From contig CACZNH010000008.1 of assembly GCA_902782465.1 (NCBI GenBank), positions 24,408 to 88,407 of the forward strand: a stretch of DNA of 64,000 nt, read 5' to 3'. Each line of letters opens with the position of its first letter. Position 1 is the first letter of the stretch. The notes below the pieces were generated by a model that saw nothing but the letters and a program-made list of their open reading frames with translations, searched no databases and had not been told where the DNA came from. Source of the stretch: an uncultured Bacteroidales bacterium (GTDB taxonomy: Bacteria; Bacteroidota; Bacteroidia; Bacteroidales; Muribaculaceae). Below, one piece after another: positions 41,175 to 49,830 of the stretch. The translations under genes were made by a program, and so were the position numbers.

Positions 41175-42185
41175 ATGAAAAAGACAAAATGGATTATCGG
41201 TGCATTGGTCGCCTTGGCAGTGATTTTTCTGTCATTTGTTGCACCCTATTTCTTCGTCGGTGCTCCCACCGAGGGCATTGTCAAGGTGCGCAAGGGTAGC
41301 ACAATCAACATGATTGGCGACAGCGTCCAGGCTCATGTGGATAAAACCTTCGGCAGGCGTGTTATCACCATGATGAATCTGATGGGCGCCAAGGTCGAGA
41401 ACCGCGAGGGCGCTTTCCGCATCACACCGGGGATGTCGGCATTTACAGCAGCCCGTCGCATCAAGAACGGTGTGCAGGATGGCATACGCTTCACCTTCAA
41501 TAATGTGCGCACCCTCGACGAGTGGACCGAACGTTGGGGCCAGACCTTCATGGCAGGTCCTGATGAGATGCGCAAGGCGCTAAATGATAGTGCTTTGTGT
41601 GCCAAATACAACAAAACGCCAGAGACCATGGCCTGTCTGTTGATGCCCGATACCTACGAGTTCTATTGGACCGTTACCCCCGAGAAGATGCTCGACCGCA
41701 TGTACGATTACTACAATGATTTCTGGACCAACGAGCGCAAGGCGAAGGCCGAAAAATTGGGTCTCACGCCCGACCAGGTGGCAACGGTGGCCTCGATTGT
41801 CGAGGAAGAGACATCCAAGGCCGATGAGCGCGGCAAGGTGGCTCGTTTGTACCTGAACCGCTATCAGCAGGGCATGCCGCTTCAGGCCGACCCGACGGTG
41901 AAATTTGCCATTGGAGATTTTTCCATCAAGCGCATCACCATTCCCATGACGCAAGTCAACTCGCCCTATAACACCTATCGTGTCAACGGGTTGCCTCCTG
42001 GCCCCATCCGCCTGCCCGAGAAATCGACCATCGACGCCGTGCTCAACGCCCCGCAGCATGATTACCTGTATATGTGTGCCCGTGCCGACTTCAGCGGCTA
42101 TCATGATTTCTCACGTGACTACGCTACCCACCTCGATAATGCGCACCGTTATCAGGCGGCCCTCAATTCTCGAGGCATCAAGTAA
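41175..42185 (+). CDS. mltG: Endolytic murein transglycosylase MltG
   Basis: The 336-residue inner-membrane protein has an N-terminal anchor (residues 5-27) and a periplasmic YceG domain. The catalytic Glu lies in TVASIVEEETSKADERGKVA, and QADPTVKFAIGD with YNTYRVNGLPPGPI are family hallmarks. It cleaves nascent glycan strands and sets their length. It is followed directly by a DUF2007 gene across a heptamer array. Confidence 0.95.
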   Translation: MKKTKWIIGALVALAVIFLSFVAPYFFVGAPTEGIVKVRKGSTINMIGDSVQAHVDKTFGRRVITMMNLMGAKVENREGAFRITPGMSAFTAARRIKNGVQDGIRFTFNNVRTLDEWTERWGQTFMAGPDEMRKALNDSALCAKYNKTPETMACLLMPDTYEFYWTVTPEKMLDRMYDYYNDFWTNERKAKAEKLGLTPDQVATVASIVEEETSKADERGKVARLYLNRYQQGMPLQADPTVKFAIGDFSIKRITIPMTQVNSPYNTYRVNGLPPGPIRLPEKSTIDAVLNAPQHDYLYMCARADFSGYHDFSRDYATHLDNAHRYQAALNSRGIK

Positions 42186-42187
42186 TC

Positions 42188-42229
42188 AACTGACAACTGA
42201 CAACTGAAAACTGAAAACTGAAAACTGAA
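42188..42229 (+). repeat. Heptamer array before the DUF2007 gene
   Basis: Six near-identical 7-bp units: AACTGAC twice then AACTGAA four times. They fill the gap between mltG and the next gene and end 2 bases before its ATG. This is the clearest array in the window. Confidence 0.85.
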
Positions 42230-42231
42230 TT

Positions 42232-42645
42232 ATGGAACAGGACGATCAATTAATTGTTTTCAACAAGTATAGCAACCCCGTTGACGCCAATATCGTCAAG
42301 GGTGCCTTGGAGGCCGCAGGTATTCCTGCAGGTGTAATCGGGGACAGCTTTGCCAACAACCTGTGGAAAGACGCTATCCGCGTGGTGGTGTTCAGACGCG
42401 ACCTGGAGGATGCCATCAGGGCTCTCTATAGCGGAGATTTGCGTTACGAGGACTATCAGGATGACATGGATGTCATGGCTTTTGAGAATATGCAGGCCTG
42501 CAACCGTGTTTTCTGTGAACTGGCACTGAAAATCCATCCCGAATTGGGGGGCAAGCAGTGTCGGGAACTCTATGCCCGGGCGCGACTCGCTTTTGACGAG
42601 GGAGACCTCGATGTCCTCAACAAAATTAAGGACACCCTGTCGTGA
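42232..42645 (+). CDS. DUF2007-domain protein
   Basis: The 137-residue cytosolic protein has an N-terminal DUF2007 fold (LIVFNKYSNPVDANIVKGAL, AIRVVVFRRDLEDAIRAL), which resembles PII-like signalling proteins, and a helical C-terminal extension (about 85-137). The function is unknown. It is probably co-transcribed with mltG. Confidence 0.82.
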   Translation: MEQDDQLIVFNKYSNPVDANIVKGALEAAGIPAGVIGDSFANNLWKDAIRVVVFRRDLEDAIRALYSGDLRYEDYQDDMDVMAFENMQACNRVFCELALKIHPELGGKQCRELYARARLAFDEGDLDVLNKIKDTLS

Positions 42646-42703
42646 AATATACTAAAACCCGCTAATTATCGTTATATCATAGTAAATACTGAATAACGAC
42701 AAT

Positions 42704-43735
42704 ATGACAACCTATTTGCGTCACCTGATATTGCTGGCTGTGGCGACCATGGCATTGTCTGCCATGGCCGATGGCGGCACGTCCACTACGGCTTATGACT
42801 TCCTAAGTGTGCCGGTGTCGAGTCATGTGTACGGCTTGGGTGGACACAATATCACCATCATTGATGATGACGTCAACCTGGTAGAGCAGAATCCGGCCTT
42901 GCTGGGTGCGGAATTTGACCATCAGGTCGGCCTGAACTACATGCGTTACATCGGCGAGACCAATTTTGCTGGCGTACGTTATGGACAGGGCGTGAGCAAG
43001 CACGGGTCTATTGCTGCCGGCATCCAGTACTTCGGCTATGGCGATATCGAGGGCGCCAGCATCGACGGTGTCCAAACTGGAAAATTCACGGCCAGTGACA
43101 TGGCATTCAGCCTTACCTACAGCCACGATGTGACCAAGCACCTCAGGGGCGGTATCACGTTCAAGTACCTTTATTCAAAATATGAGGACTATACTGCTGG
43201 TGCTGTGGCCGCTGACATCGGTTTGAGCTTCTATGACCCCGCACACGAATTCTCGGCATCGTTGGTTGCCAAGAACTTGGGTGGTCAGGTCAAGAAATTC
43301 AACGAGTACAAGGATAAATTGCCGTGGGATATTCAGGTGGGTGTGAGCAAGATGCTGGGCAGGGCTCCTATTCGGTTGCACATCACTGCCTATGAGTTGG
43401 CGCGCTGGAGCTCACCTTATTACAAGATTGAGGATGTCAACAATCCCAATAGCGGACTGATTGAGAAAGAATCATTCGGCAGCAACCTGATGCGTCACCT
43501 CGTCTTCGGTGTGGATGTCTTGCCCACCAACAATATCTATTTGGGTCTCGGCTACAATTACCGCATGCGCACCGACATGGCAACTTACAAGCGTGACTTC
43601 ATGTCGGGCCTGTCGGTCTGTGGTGGACTCAAGGTGAAGGCCTTCGGTGTTGGAGCGGCCTTTGCGCGTCCTCATAGTGGAGCCACCACGATGATGTTCA
43701 ACCTCACCGCCTCAATTGGCGAGCTGTTGAAATAA
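42704..43735 (+). CDS. porQ: Type IX secretion system protein PorQ-like
   Basis: The 343-residue precursor has a signal peptide (first about 22 residues) and an outer-membrane barrel of the PorQ/PorV-related family: TTAYDFLSVPVSSHVYGLGG, DDVNLVEQNPALLG, SKHGSIAAGIQYFGYGDIEG and a C-terminal aromatic strand. PorQ is part of the T9SS attachment machinery that anchors cargo at the cell surface, which fits the many secreted proteins in this window. It ends at a hairpin shared with the PAS gene. Confidence 0.85.
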   Translation: MTTYLRHLILLAVATMALSAMADGGTSTTAYDFLSVPVSSHVYGLGGHNITIIDDDVNLVEQNPALLGAEFDHQVGLNYMRYIGETNFAGVRYGQGVSKHGSIAAGIQYFGYGDIEGASIDGVQTGKFTASDMAFSLTYSHDVTKHLRGGITFKYLYSKYEDYTAGAVAADIGLSFYDPAHEFSASLVAKNLGGQVKKFNEYKDKLPWDIQVGVSKMLGRAPIRLHITAYELARWSSPYYKIEDVNNPNSGLIEKESFGSNLMRHLVFGVDVLPTNNIYLGLGYNYRMRTDMATYKRDFMSGLSVCGGLKVKAFGVGAAFARPHSGATTMMFNLTASIGELLK

Positions 43736-43737
43736 GA

Positions 43738-43784
43738 ATACTTGTCCAAAAGCGTCATCTTAATGTGCGCTTCCAGACAAGTAT
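43738..43784. terminator. Hairpin between porQ and the PAS-domain gene
   Basis: ATACTTGTC and GACAAGTAT form a perfect 9-bp outer stem enclosing a second AGCG/CGCT stem. It lies directly after the porQ stop, followed by AATTTC and a heptamer array. Confidence 0.65.
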
Positions 43785-43790
43785 AATTTC

Positions 43791-43818
43791 CTAACTCCTA
43801 ACTCCTAACTCCTAACGT
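43791..43818. repeat. Heptamer array at the 3' end of the PAS gene
   Basis: Four 7-bp units read CTAACTC three times then CTAACGT on the plus strand. The array overlaps the PAS stop codon at 43805-43807, so its last two units encode the C-terminal residues of that protein. Confidence 0.75.
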
Positions 43819-44164
43819 AGTGTGGCATCTCTTGTGGGATGACCATCGAGATTTCGACCATACCGCACACTTTGCCGTCGCGGCGCCACGGGGTCTGGTA
43901 AATCATTTTCTTGACGCCCTTTTTGTCGATGGTGTAGCAGTTGACCGTGTCGGTGGCTATCATGTGACGTATTTTCTCCTGTGATTTCTCGCTGTGGCAG
44001 GGCATCAGGTTCTGGCCCAGCATCGTGCGGCCTTCCTTATCAAAGGTGGCACGTGAACGCTCGTTCATGAAAATCACTTTCCCCTCCAGGTCACACACGG
44101 TGATGGCACAATGGGTGCCCTCGGCCCAAGCCAGGGCCTCATTAATGATATCCTGTTCGTTCAT
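43805..44164 (-). CDS. Single PAS-domain protein
   Basis: The 119-residue cytosolic protein is essentially one PAS domain (AITVCDLEGKVIFMNERSRATF, GQNLMPCHSEKSQEKIRHMI, TIDKKGVKKMIYQTPW). It carries no output domain. Similar stand-alone PAS proteins sense small ligands or redox state; a role is not known here. Both ends of the gene carry heptamer arrays, the 5' one ending one base from the ATG. Confidence 0.85.
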   Translation of the reverse strand: MNEQDIINEALAWAEGTHCAITVCDLEGKVIFMNERSRATFDKEGRTMLGQNLMPCHSEKSQEKIRHMIATDTVNCYTIDKKGVKKMIYQTPWRRDGKVCGMVEISMVIPQEMPHYVRS

Positions 44165-44165
44165 T

Positions 44166-44207
44166 TCAGTTTTCAGTTTTCAGTTGTTAGTTTTAAGTCT
44201 TGAGTAT
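44166..44207 (-). repeat. Heptamer array before the PAS gene
   Basis: On the plus strand TTCAGTT three times, then GTTAGTT, TTAAGTC and TTGAGTA. Read toward the gene it becomes AACTGAA repeats ending one base before the ATG at 44164. The unit is the same as in the array at 42188-42229 before the DUF2007 gene. Confidence 0.75.
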
Positions 44208-44218
44208 GATTACTTTTG

Positions 44219-44255
44219 CCTAAAGCCTAAAGCCTAAAACCTAATGCCTAAAGCC
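44219..44255. repeat. Heptamer array at the 3' end of the hydroxypyruvate reductase gene
   Basis: Units of CCTAAAG, CCTAAAG, CCTAAAA, CCTAATG, CCTAAAG lie immediately downstream of the stop of the minus-strand gene at 44256. Confidence 0.7.
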
Positions 44256-45215
44256 TTAATTCACCACGTTGATGGGATTACCGTCGAGGTAGGCGGCGAC
44301 GTTGCGGGTGATGACGTCCATCAGGCGCACGCGGGCCTCGTAGCTGGCCCAGGCAAGGTGTGGCGTGATGTAGCAGTTGCGGGCGGTTAACAGCGGATGG
44401 TCAGGTTTGGGCGGCTCGATGGTTGAGCAATCGACAGCAGCTGCAAACAGATGGCCGCTGTTCAAAGCGTCAGCCAGGTCCTGCTCGACAATGAGGGCAC
44501 CGCGTGCCAGGTTAAGCACGATGGAGCCTTTCTTCATCATCGCCAGGCGTTCGGCGTTGATCATGCCCCTGGTGTCATCGTTGAGCGGGCAGTGCATGGT
44601 GAGCACGTCGCTGGTGCGCAGCAGGTGTTCCAGATTTTCGGCTTTCATGATGCCTTCGGGCAACTGGTCGGCGCTCTTGCTCGTCAGAGCCATCACGCGC
44701 ATATTCATCGCCAGGGCGATGCGTGCCACGGCGTTGCCGATTTGCCCCAGACCCACGATACCGAGCTGCTTGCCTGACATCTCGATGAGCGGTGTGTTCA
44801 CATAGGTGAAGTCGCCGCAGTAGGTCCACTTCAGGGCGCGGGCCTCGTCGGTGTAGTGCTGGGGCTGCCAGCAGATGTTCAGCAAGTGGGCGATAGTGAG
44901 CTGGGCCACGCTGTCGGTGCTATAGGCGGGAACGTTGGTCACCACGATGCCGCGGCGCTTGGCCTCGGCGATGTCAACGATGTTAAAGCCTGTCGCCATC
45001 ACACCGATGTACTTCAACTCGGGCAGCTGGGCCATGGTTTCGGCGCTGATGGCAACCTTGTTGGTCAATATCATCTCGGCGTCTTTACACCGTTCAATGA
45101 CTGTGGCAACAGTGCCTTTGTCGTAGATGTCACAAGGGGCGAGAGCCTTCATGGGTTCCCACGAGAGGTCACCGGGGTTGCCGGCATATCCGTCAAGGAT
45201 AACTATTTTTCTCAT
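44256..45215 (-). CDS. D-2-hydroxyacid dehydrogenase (hydroxypyruvate/glyoxylate reductase type)
   Basis: The 319-residue NAD-dependent enzyme has the nucleotide motif LGIVGLGQIGNAVARIA, the catalytic Arg in VLNLARGALIVEQDLADALN, a Glu/Asp in VDCSTIEPPKPDHPLL and the catalytic His in CYITPHLAWASYEARVRLMD. The closest type is glycerate dehydrogenase (hprA-like), which would make glycerate for the glycerate kinase at 20826. The promoter is at 45248-45277. Confidence 0.9.
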   Translation of the reverse strand: MRKIVILDGYAGNPGDLSWEPMKALAPCDIYDKGTVATVIERCKDAEMILTNKVAISAETMAQLPELKYIGVMATGFNIVDIAEAKRRGIVVTNVPAYSTDSVAQLTIAHLLNICWQPQHYTDEARALKWTYCGDFTYVNTPLIEMSGKQLGIVGLGQIGNAVARIALAMNMRVMALTSKSADQLPEGIMKAENLEHLLRTSDVLTMHCPLNDDTRGMINAERLAMMKKGSIVLNLARGALIVEQDLADALNSGHLFAAAVDCSTIEPPKPDHPLLTARNCYITPHLAWASYEARVRLMDVITRNVAAYLDGNPINVVN

Positions 45216-45247
45216 AGCTGTAAATTTTAATCTATTGTACTGAAGGA

Positions 45248-45277
45248 CAAAATTAAGCGAAAAAACTCAAATGACAA
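45248..45277 (-). promoter_or_regulatory. Promoter for the D-2-hydroxyacid dehydrogenase gene
   Basis: On the minus strand TTG (plus 45275-45277), exactly 19 bases, then TAATTTTG (plus 45248-45255): a consensus promoter 33 bases upstream of the ATG. Confidence 0.75.
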
Positions 45278-45287
45278 AAAAAATGAC

Positions 45288-45295
45288 TAATTTTG
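45288..45295 (+). promoter_or_regulatory. -7 box for the HU gene
   Basis: TAATTTTG lies 31 bases before the HU ATG at 45326. It overlaps an in-frame upstream extension of that gene, so the shorter start is preferred. No -33 TTG was seen. Confidence 0.55.
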
Positions 45296-45325
45296 CGGTT
45301 TGGAAATCGTATTTGGAGGCTTGAC

Positions 45326-45598
45326 ATGGACAACAAGAAACTGGTTGAGACTTTATCAGAAAAACTGGGCCGCTCGGCAGATGACGTGAACAAACTGCTC
45401 GAGGGCTTGGCTGGCGTGCTGCGCACACGGTGCGGCGATTTGGACAGCGTGATAGTGCCGGGGTTTGGCTCGTTTGAACCCAGAAAGCGCAACGAACGCG
45501 TGATGGTGAACCCCAAGACCGGCAAGCGCATGCTGGTGCCTCCCAAGATTGTCCTCGGTTTCAAGGTGAGCAATGTGCTCAAGTCAAAACTCAAATAA
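45326..45598 (+). CDS. HU/IHF-family DNA-binding protein
   Basis: The 90-residue protein matches HU length and fold (LVETLSEKLGRSADDVNKLL, SVIVPGFGSFEPRKRNERV, NPKTGKRMLVPPKIVLGFKV). It bends DNA as a nucleoid protein. It is followed after 15 bp, with a GGAGGAG Shine-Dalgarno-like sequence in the gap, by a longer HU-fold membrane protein. The two probably form an operon and could dimerise. Confidence 0.92.
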   Translation: MDNKKLVETLSEKLGRSADDVNKLLEGLAGVLRTRCGDLDSVIVPGFGSFEPRKRNERVMVNPKTGKRMLVPPKIVLGFKVSNVLKSKLK

Positions 45599-45613
45599 AA
45601 GAAGGAGGAGACG

Positions 45614-46705
45614 ATGAACACCAAGCTTACATTAGTCGAATTGATTGACATGCTGGCCGAGTCCACCTCGACCTCCAAGCGCGTGTGTGAACTGTTCCTG
45701 CGCGAACTGTTCTCGACCGTTTCCCAGGAGCTGATTAATGGCGAGACGGTAAAAATCAAGAATATAGGCACCTTTAAGGTTACCGAGGTCAAGTCCCGCA
45801 AGAGCGTAAATGTCGTCGATGGCGAGGACATTGAGATTTCAGGTCACAAGAAAATCACTTTTACTCCCGACAAGTCGCTTGCCGAGGCGGTAAACCAGCC
45901 CTTTGCACAATTTGAGACGGTCGTGCTCGACGATGCGCTCACCGACGATAAACTGGCAGCCATCGACGAGAAATATCCCTCGGTCGCTCTTGACTCGTCC
46001 GTTGAGGAAACCCCAATCCCGGCTCCCCAAGAGAAGGCCCCTGCCCCTGAAGAAACTCCAGTCGTTCCCGAACCTACAGTCGTTCCCGAACCTCAAGTCA
46101 CTCCAGAGCCGCCCGTCGCTCCAGTCGATACTCCTCCCATCGAGCGCAAGCCGATGCTGGTGGGCATCCCGATTGACGGCCCCAGTCATCCTGTCCCCGA
46201 GGCAGCTCCTGTCGAGGAGCCCGTGGTCAATGACCGCTTTTACCGTCCTGAGCTGCGTGACGCCTACAGCCCCACCGAGGAGCAGTTGTCGGCGGCAAAG
46301 CCCAAACGCAATCTCACGTGGTTATGGGCACTGCTGGGCGTGGCATTGCTTGCGGGCATCCTGTGGCTTGTGCTGGGTCATCAAGGCTCATCTTCTGCCC
46401 CCGACCAGGCTGTGCCGCTGGATACCGCCGAACTCTACGTCGAGGAGAATGATGTGGTCACCGATACGGTGACGGCTCAAATCGTGTTGACAGTCCTCGC
46501 CGAGAAGCACTACGGCAGTCCCTGGTTCTGGGTGTATATCTACGAGGAAAACAAGGATAAAATCAGCAATCCCAACAATATCCGTCCGGGCACCGAGGTC
46601 GTCATCCCGCCAGCCGACAAGTATGGCATCGACCCCAAGGACCCTGCGAGCCTCAAGAAGGCGCAGCGCCGTTCGTGGGAGATTCTGACACTGGGCAAAC
46701 GCTAG
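45614..46705 (+). CDS. HU-fold protein fused to a membrane helix and a LysM-like domain
   Basis: The 363-residue protein has an N-terminal HU/IHF domain (1-95: LTLVELIDMLAESTSTSKRV, VKIKNIGTFKVTEVKSRKS), a disordered Pro/Glu-rich linker (about 130-230), one transmembrane helix (LWALLGVALLAGILWLVLG, about 237-255) and a C-terminal LysM-like module (VLTVLAEKHYGSPWFWVYIY ... IRPGTEVVIPP). The topology places the DNA-binding end in the cytosol and LysM in the periplasm, so it could tether the nucleoid to peptidoglycan. A canonical-looking GGAGGAG precedes the ATG. Confidence 0.85.
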   Translation: MNTKLTLVELIDMLAESTSTSKRVCELFLRELFSTVSQELINGETVKIKNIGTFKVTEVKSRKSVNVVDGEDIEISGHKKITFTPDKSLAEAVNQPFAQFETVVLDDALTDDKLAAIDEKYPSVALDSSVEETPIPAPQEKAPAPEETPVVPEPTVVPEPQVTPEPPVAPVDTPPIERKPMLVGIPIDGPSHPVPEAAPVEEPVVNDRFYRPELRDAYSPTEEQLSAAKPKRNLTWLWALLGVALLAGILWLVLGHQGSSSAPDQAVPLDTAELYVEENDVVTDTVTAQIVLTVLAEKHYGSPWFWVYIYEENKDKISNPNNIRPGTEVVIPPADKYGIDPKDPASLKKAQRRSWEILTLGKR

Positions 46706-46718
46706 GCAGAAAGCTGGT

Positions 46719-47783
46719 TCAGCGATTATTTGTTTTTAGGTAAGGTGAGGGCAGCGATACCGCATGGTAGGCGCTGTCGATGAGCCGTGCGCAGTCCTGG
46801 GCAATCAGGTGGCCGTCGTCGTAGTAGTGACACAGCTGGCTGCCCAATTCGGGGTCGTGGCTGTAGTCATGCACCCTGTTCTCTCCGAAGATGTCCTCAA
46901 GGATGTACAGGTCCTGGCTGTCGATGGCCTCATACCCGTAATGGGGAGGGATGATGATGTGGTAATTGGTGCCTTGTTTTTTCAGCACGTGGGCGATGTC
47001 CCTGAGCATGGCTGCTACCCATGAGTTCACCTTGGGCGGGCATGGCAGTTCCATCAGCGGCAGGCTGTATTGGGCGATGTGTTCGGGCGTGAAGAACTCA
47101 CTGGGGTTGACGGCAATCACCGAGTCGGCCCACGCATAGTATCCCTCGTTGATGTTCTCGATGCGGTTGGTGATGTCGGTGGTGGCATATCCCTTGTCCA
47201 GCACGGTCTGTGTCAGTGCCTTGGGGTAGAGCAGGTAGCCCACCAGTTCAGGGCGGCGGAAGGCATTGAAGTACAGCTGATGGAAATACCACCACGACAC
47301 TTCTCTTGCCGTCGCGGGGTGCTGCACAAAGAGCACGTCGGAATCCAGCGGCTTGCGCCGCAGCATCTCGTCCTCCATGATGATGAGGGCGTTCTTGATT
47401 TCCACCCCGCGTGAGGTGAGGTAGTTGAGTTTGTTCAGGATGCCGTTGAGCGTCTCGCGCGAAGCGTTGAAGTGGAAGGGACGTGCATCGGCAGGCAGAT
47501 AGGGCTTCCAGTCCTTGATGCGGTAATAGCCTGACAACGAGGAACCGAAGATGAATGAGTCGAAGTGCCCTTCAGGGTCAAAATACTTGTAGGACTCGAT
47601 GGTGACGTGTCCCCAGTTGATGGTTAAGGCGATGGTGTCTCCTGGGTTGTACACGCGTCCCTGATAGGGCTTGACGACGTGGAAGGGGTCCTTGACGACA
47701 TACAGCGCCACAAGCATGAACACCGGCAGCAGTGCCAACAGGCACAGCAGGACAAAACGCTTGAATGGCTGGCGGGTGCTCAT
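46719..47783 (-). CDS. Membrane-anchored SGNH/DltD-like protein, probable glycan-modification accessory
   Basis: The 354-residue protein has one N-terminal membrane helix (about 10-30) and a periplasmic domain with FIFGSSLSGYYRIKDW (GSS block, SGNH/DltD-like), HFNASRETLNGILNKLNYL and the C-terminal YYDDGHLIAQDCARLI with Asp and His in a DxxH-like arrangement. Proteins of this kind accompany MBOAT acyltransferases or glycan-modifying systems. It is the last gene of the rfbA-FdtA-FdtA-DegT run, 15 bp after DegT, so it probably modifies or handles that surface glycan. Confidence 0.65.
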   Translation of the reverse strand: MSTRQPFKRFVLLCLLALLPVFMLVALYVVKDPFHVVKPYQGRVYNPGDTIALTINWGHVTIESYKYFDPEGHFDSFIFGSSLSGYYRIKDWKPYLPADARPFHFNASRETLNGILNKLNYLTSRGVEIKNALIIMEDEMLRRKPLDSDVLFVQHPATAREVSWWYFHQLYFNAFRRPELVGYLLYPKALTQTVLDKGYATTDITNRIENINEGYYAWADSVIAVNPSEFFTPEHIAQYSLPLMELPCPPKVNSWVAAMLRDIAHVLKKQGTNYHIIIPPHYGYEAIDSQDLYILEDIFGENRVHDYSHDPELGSQLCHYYDDGHLIAQDCARLIDSAYHAVSLPSPYLKTNNR

Positions 47784-47798
47784 GAGGGATGCGGGTGG

Positions 47799-48920
47799 TT
47801 AGAAGCGGTTGATAATGGCGGCGATGTCGCGGGCATCATCGGGAGTGATGGGATGGGCAATGGGCAGTGAGACCACCTCGGCTGCCAGACGTTCGGCGAC
47901 AGGTAGCGGGGCGTGATCCAGGTCTTGGTAGCAGGGCTGCATGTGGGGTGGGGTGGCATAGTGGATGTCGGTGCCCACGCCGTTGCTTGACAAGTAGGCC
48001 ATGAAAGCATCCCTGTCCTCGACGCGAATCACGTACTGGTGCCACGTCTGCTTGGTGTCATCGTTGATGAGCGGTGTGATGATGCGGGGATGGCTGATGC
48101 TGTCGTTGTAGGCGCGTGCCACGGCAGCGCGGGTGCTGTTCTCGCGGTCCAGATAACGCAGCTTGACGCGCAGCATCGCGGCCTGGATTTCGTCGAGGCG
48201 GCAGTTCAGACCCTTGTACAGGTTGTGGTATCGCCTGTCGGAGCCGTAGTTGGCGAGGGCCCGCACGGTAGCCGCCAGCGTGTCGTCGTTGGTCACCACG
48301 GCACCGCCGTCGCCCAGGGCGCCCAGGTTCTTGGTGGGGTAGAAGCTGATGCCGGCGCAGTCACCCAGTCCTCCCGTGACAAATGTCCCGTTCAGGCCGG
48401 CAATGTCGCTCACGGCGCTGATGGCCTGGGCGTTATCCTCGATGACAATCAGATTGTGGTCGCGGGCTGCTTGCATCAGCGTGTTGTCCCAGCAGGGACT
48501 GCCGTACAGGTGCACGGGCATGACGGCGCGGGTGCGGCTGGTGATGAGCTGCTCCAGCAAGCCGCTGTCCAGGTTCATGGTTTGCAGGTCAGGGTCGCAC
48601 AGCACGGGCTTGAGCCCGTTGTCGCTGATGGCAAGCACACTGGCAACGTAGGTGTTGGCGGGGACGATGACCTCGTCGCCGTCACGCAATCGTCCCATCT
48701 CCTTGTAGGCCCTCAGGATGAGCCTCAACGCGTCGAGGCCGTTGCTCACCGTCACGCAGTGTTTGGTTTGGCACAGCTCGGCAATTTCCTTCTCCAGGAG
48801 TTCCGTCTGGGTGCTGTGCAGGTAGCGTCCGCGCTCAATCACCTCACAGGCTGCCGCCTTGAGGGCATCCATATAGGGGGCGTTTGCGAGCGCTAAATCA
48901 AGGAATGGGTACTGTTTCAT
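47799..48920 (-). CDS. DegT/DnrJ/EryC1-family sugar aminotransferase (FdtB/QdtB-like)
   Basis: The 373-residue PLP enzyme aminates a keto-sugar nucleotide. Motifs are YLHSTQTELLEKEIAELCQT, VTVSNGLDALRLILRAY, GDEVIVPANTYVASVLAI, VIEDNAQAISA and the PLP-Lys in FYPTKNLGALGDGGAVVTND. Next to two FdtA-like ketoisomerases it most likely makes a dTDP-3-amino-3,6-dideoxyhexose (Fuc3N or Qui3N). Confidence 0.92.
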   Translation of the reverse strand: MKQYPFLDLALANAPYMDALKAAACEVIERGRYLHSTQTELLEKEIAELCQTKHCVTVSNGLDALRLILRAYKEMGRLRDGDEVIVPANTYVASVLAISDNGLKPVLCDPDLQTMNLDSGLLEQLITSRTRAVMPVHLYGSPCWDNTLMQAARDHNLIVIEDNAQAISAVSDIAGLNGTFVTGGLGDCAGISFYPTKNLGALGDGGAVVTNDDTLAATVRALANYGSDRRYHNLYKGLNCRLDEIQAAMLRVKLRYLDRENSTRAAVARAYNDSISHPRIITPLINDDTKQTWHQYVIRVEDRDAFMAYLSSNGVGTDIHYATPPHMQPCYQDLDHAPLPVAERLAAEVVSLPIAHPITPDDARDIAAIINRF

Positions 48921-48953
48921 TGCAATGTGGTTAACGGTTAGTGACCATGCAGG

Positions 48954-49412
48954 TCATTCTGTTTTCTCGCCCGAGTGTTTCAGCTCAACGAATTTCTCGT
49001 AAGACCTGACGTAGTCTTCCTCGTCAAAATGGTGAGATGCCAGGGCCAGGCACACCGACCCCGACGAGAAGTTGTGCAGCGTTCTCCAGATGCCGGGCAC
49101 GACCAGCAACCCCTGGTAGGGGCGGTTCAGCGTGTGGGTATGGCAGCTGAAGCCGTCATCGACGGTGACATCAAAACTGCCGCTGATGGCGATGATGAAC
49201 TCCTGGCACAGGTAGTGGCTGTGGCCACCGCGTTCGGCACCTCCCGGCACGTCATAGATGTAGAACGTACGCTGGATGTCAAAGGGCAGCTCCACGCCGT
49301 TGTTCACGGCAGTGAGGTTGCCGTTGGCATGGTGGTGCTTGTTCAGTTCGATGATGTGGCAGTCACTGATTCTAGACTTGTTGTGGGTCCTGATTTTCTC
49401 TATACTATTCAT
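48954..49412 (-). CDS. FdtA/QdtA-type sugar 3,4-ketoisomerase (cupin), second copy
   Basis: The 152-residue WxcM-like cupin has FYIYDVPGGAERGGHSHYLC, QEFIIAISGSFDVTVDD and GLLVVPGIWRTLHNFSSGSV with the metal/substrate-facing His residues. It converts dTDP-4-keto-6-deoxyglucose into the 3-keto sugar for transamination. The ATG at 49412 overlaps the previous gene's end (49405) by 8 bases. It retains the conserved GGHSH, whereas the upstream paralog has RDGHAF. Confidence 0.88.
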   Translation of the reverse strand: MNSIEKIRTHNKSRISDCHIIELNKHHHANGNLTAVNNGVELPFDIQRTFYIYDVPGGAERGGHSHYLCQEFIIAISGSFDVTVDDGFSCHTHTLNRPYQGLLVVPGIWRTLHNFSSGSVCLALASHHFDEEDYVRSYEKFVELKHSGEKTE

Positions 49413-49830
49413 TTTCCTTAGATTTTTGGGTTTGATATTCGCTGAAATGTTCGATATAGTCGCTGGGGTCATAGATAGTGCTGGACAACACCAGCGCTAC
49501 CGAGTTGGTGGAGAAATTGTCGATGTGCCTCCACATCATCTTGGGGACGTAGAGACCGATTTGCGGACGGCACAGGTGGAACGTCAGCCGCCGCTCGCCG
49601 TCGTTGACCACTACGTCAAAGCTGCCGCTCAGCGCCACGATGAACTCCTCCTGTTCCTTGAAGGCATGGCCGTCGCGCCACATGCCACTGGGAACGTCAT
49701 AAATCCAGTAGTTGCGCATCACCTTGAACGGCACATCTACGCCGCTCTCGATGACCGACAGGTTGCCGCGCGGATCCCTGTTCTTGGACAGCTCGATGAG
49801 ATGAGGTTCGTTTCGGTTATCGAATGCCAT
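49405..49830 (-). CDS. FdtA/QdtA-type sugar 3,4-ketoisomerase-like cupin, first copy
   Basis: The 141-residue WxcM-like cupin is paralogous to the next gene ([58 protein letters not shown]). The motif that reads GGHSH in its partner is RDGHAF here, so its reaction may differ (3-epimer specificity) or it may act as a subunit. It overlaps the end of rfbA by 14 bases, indicating tight coupling. Confidence 0.85.
   Translation of the reverse strand: MAFDNRNEPHLIELSKNRDPRGNLSVIESGVDVPFKVMRNYWIYDVPSGMWRDGHAFKEQEEFIVALSGSFDVVVNDGERRLTFHLCRPQIGLYVPKMMWRHIDNFSTNSVALVLSSTIYDPSDYIEHFSEYQTQKSKENE

Noticed and set aside
42188-42229. CRISPR array or minisatellite with coding role
   Set aside because: Units are 7 bp with no spacers and lie outside coding sequence, so this is a simple tandem array.
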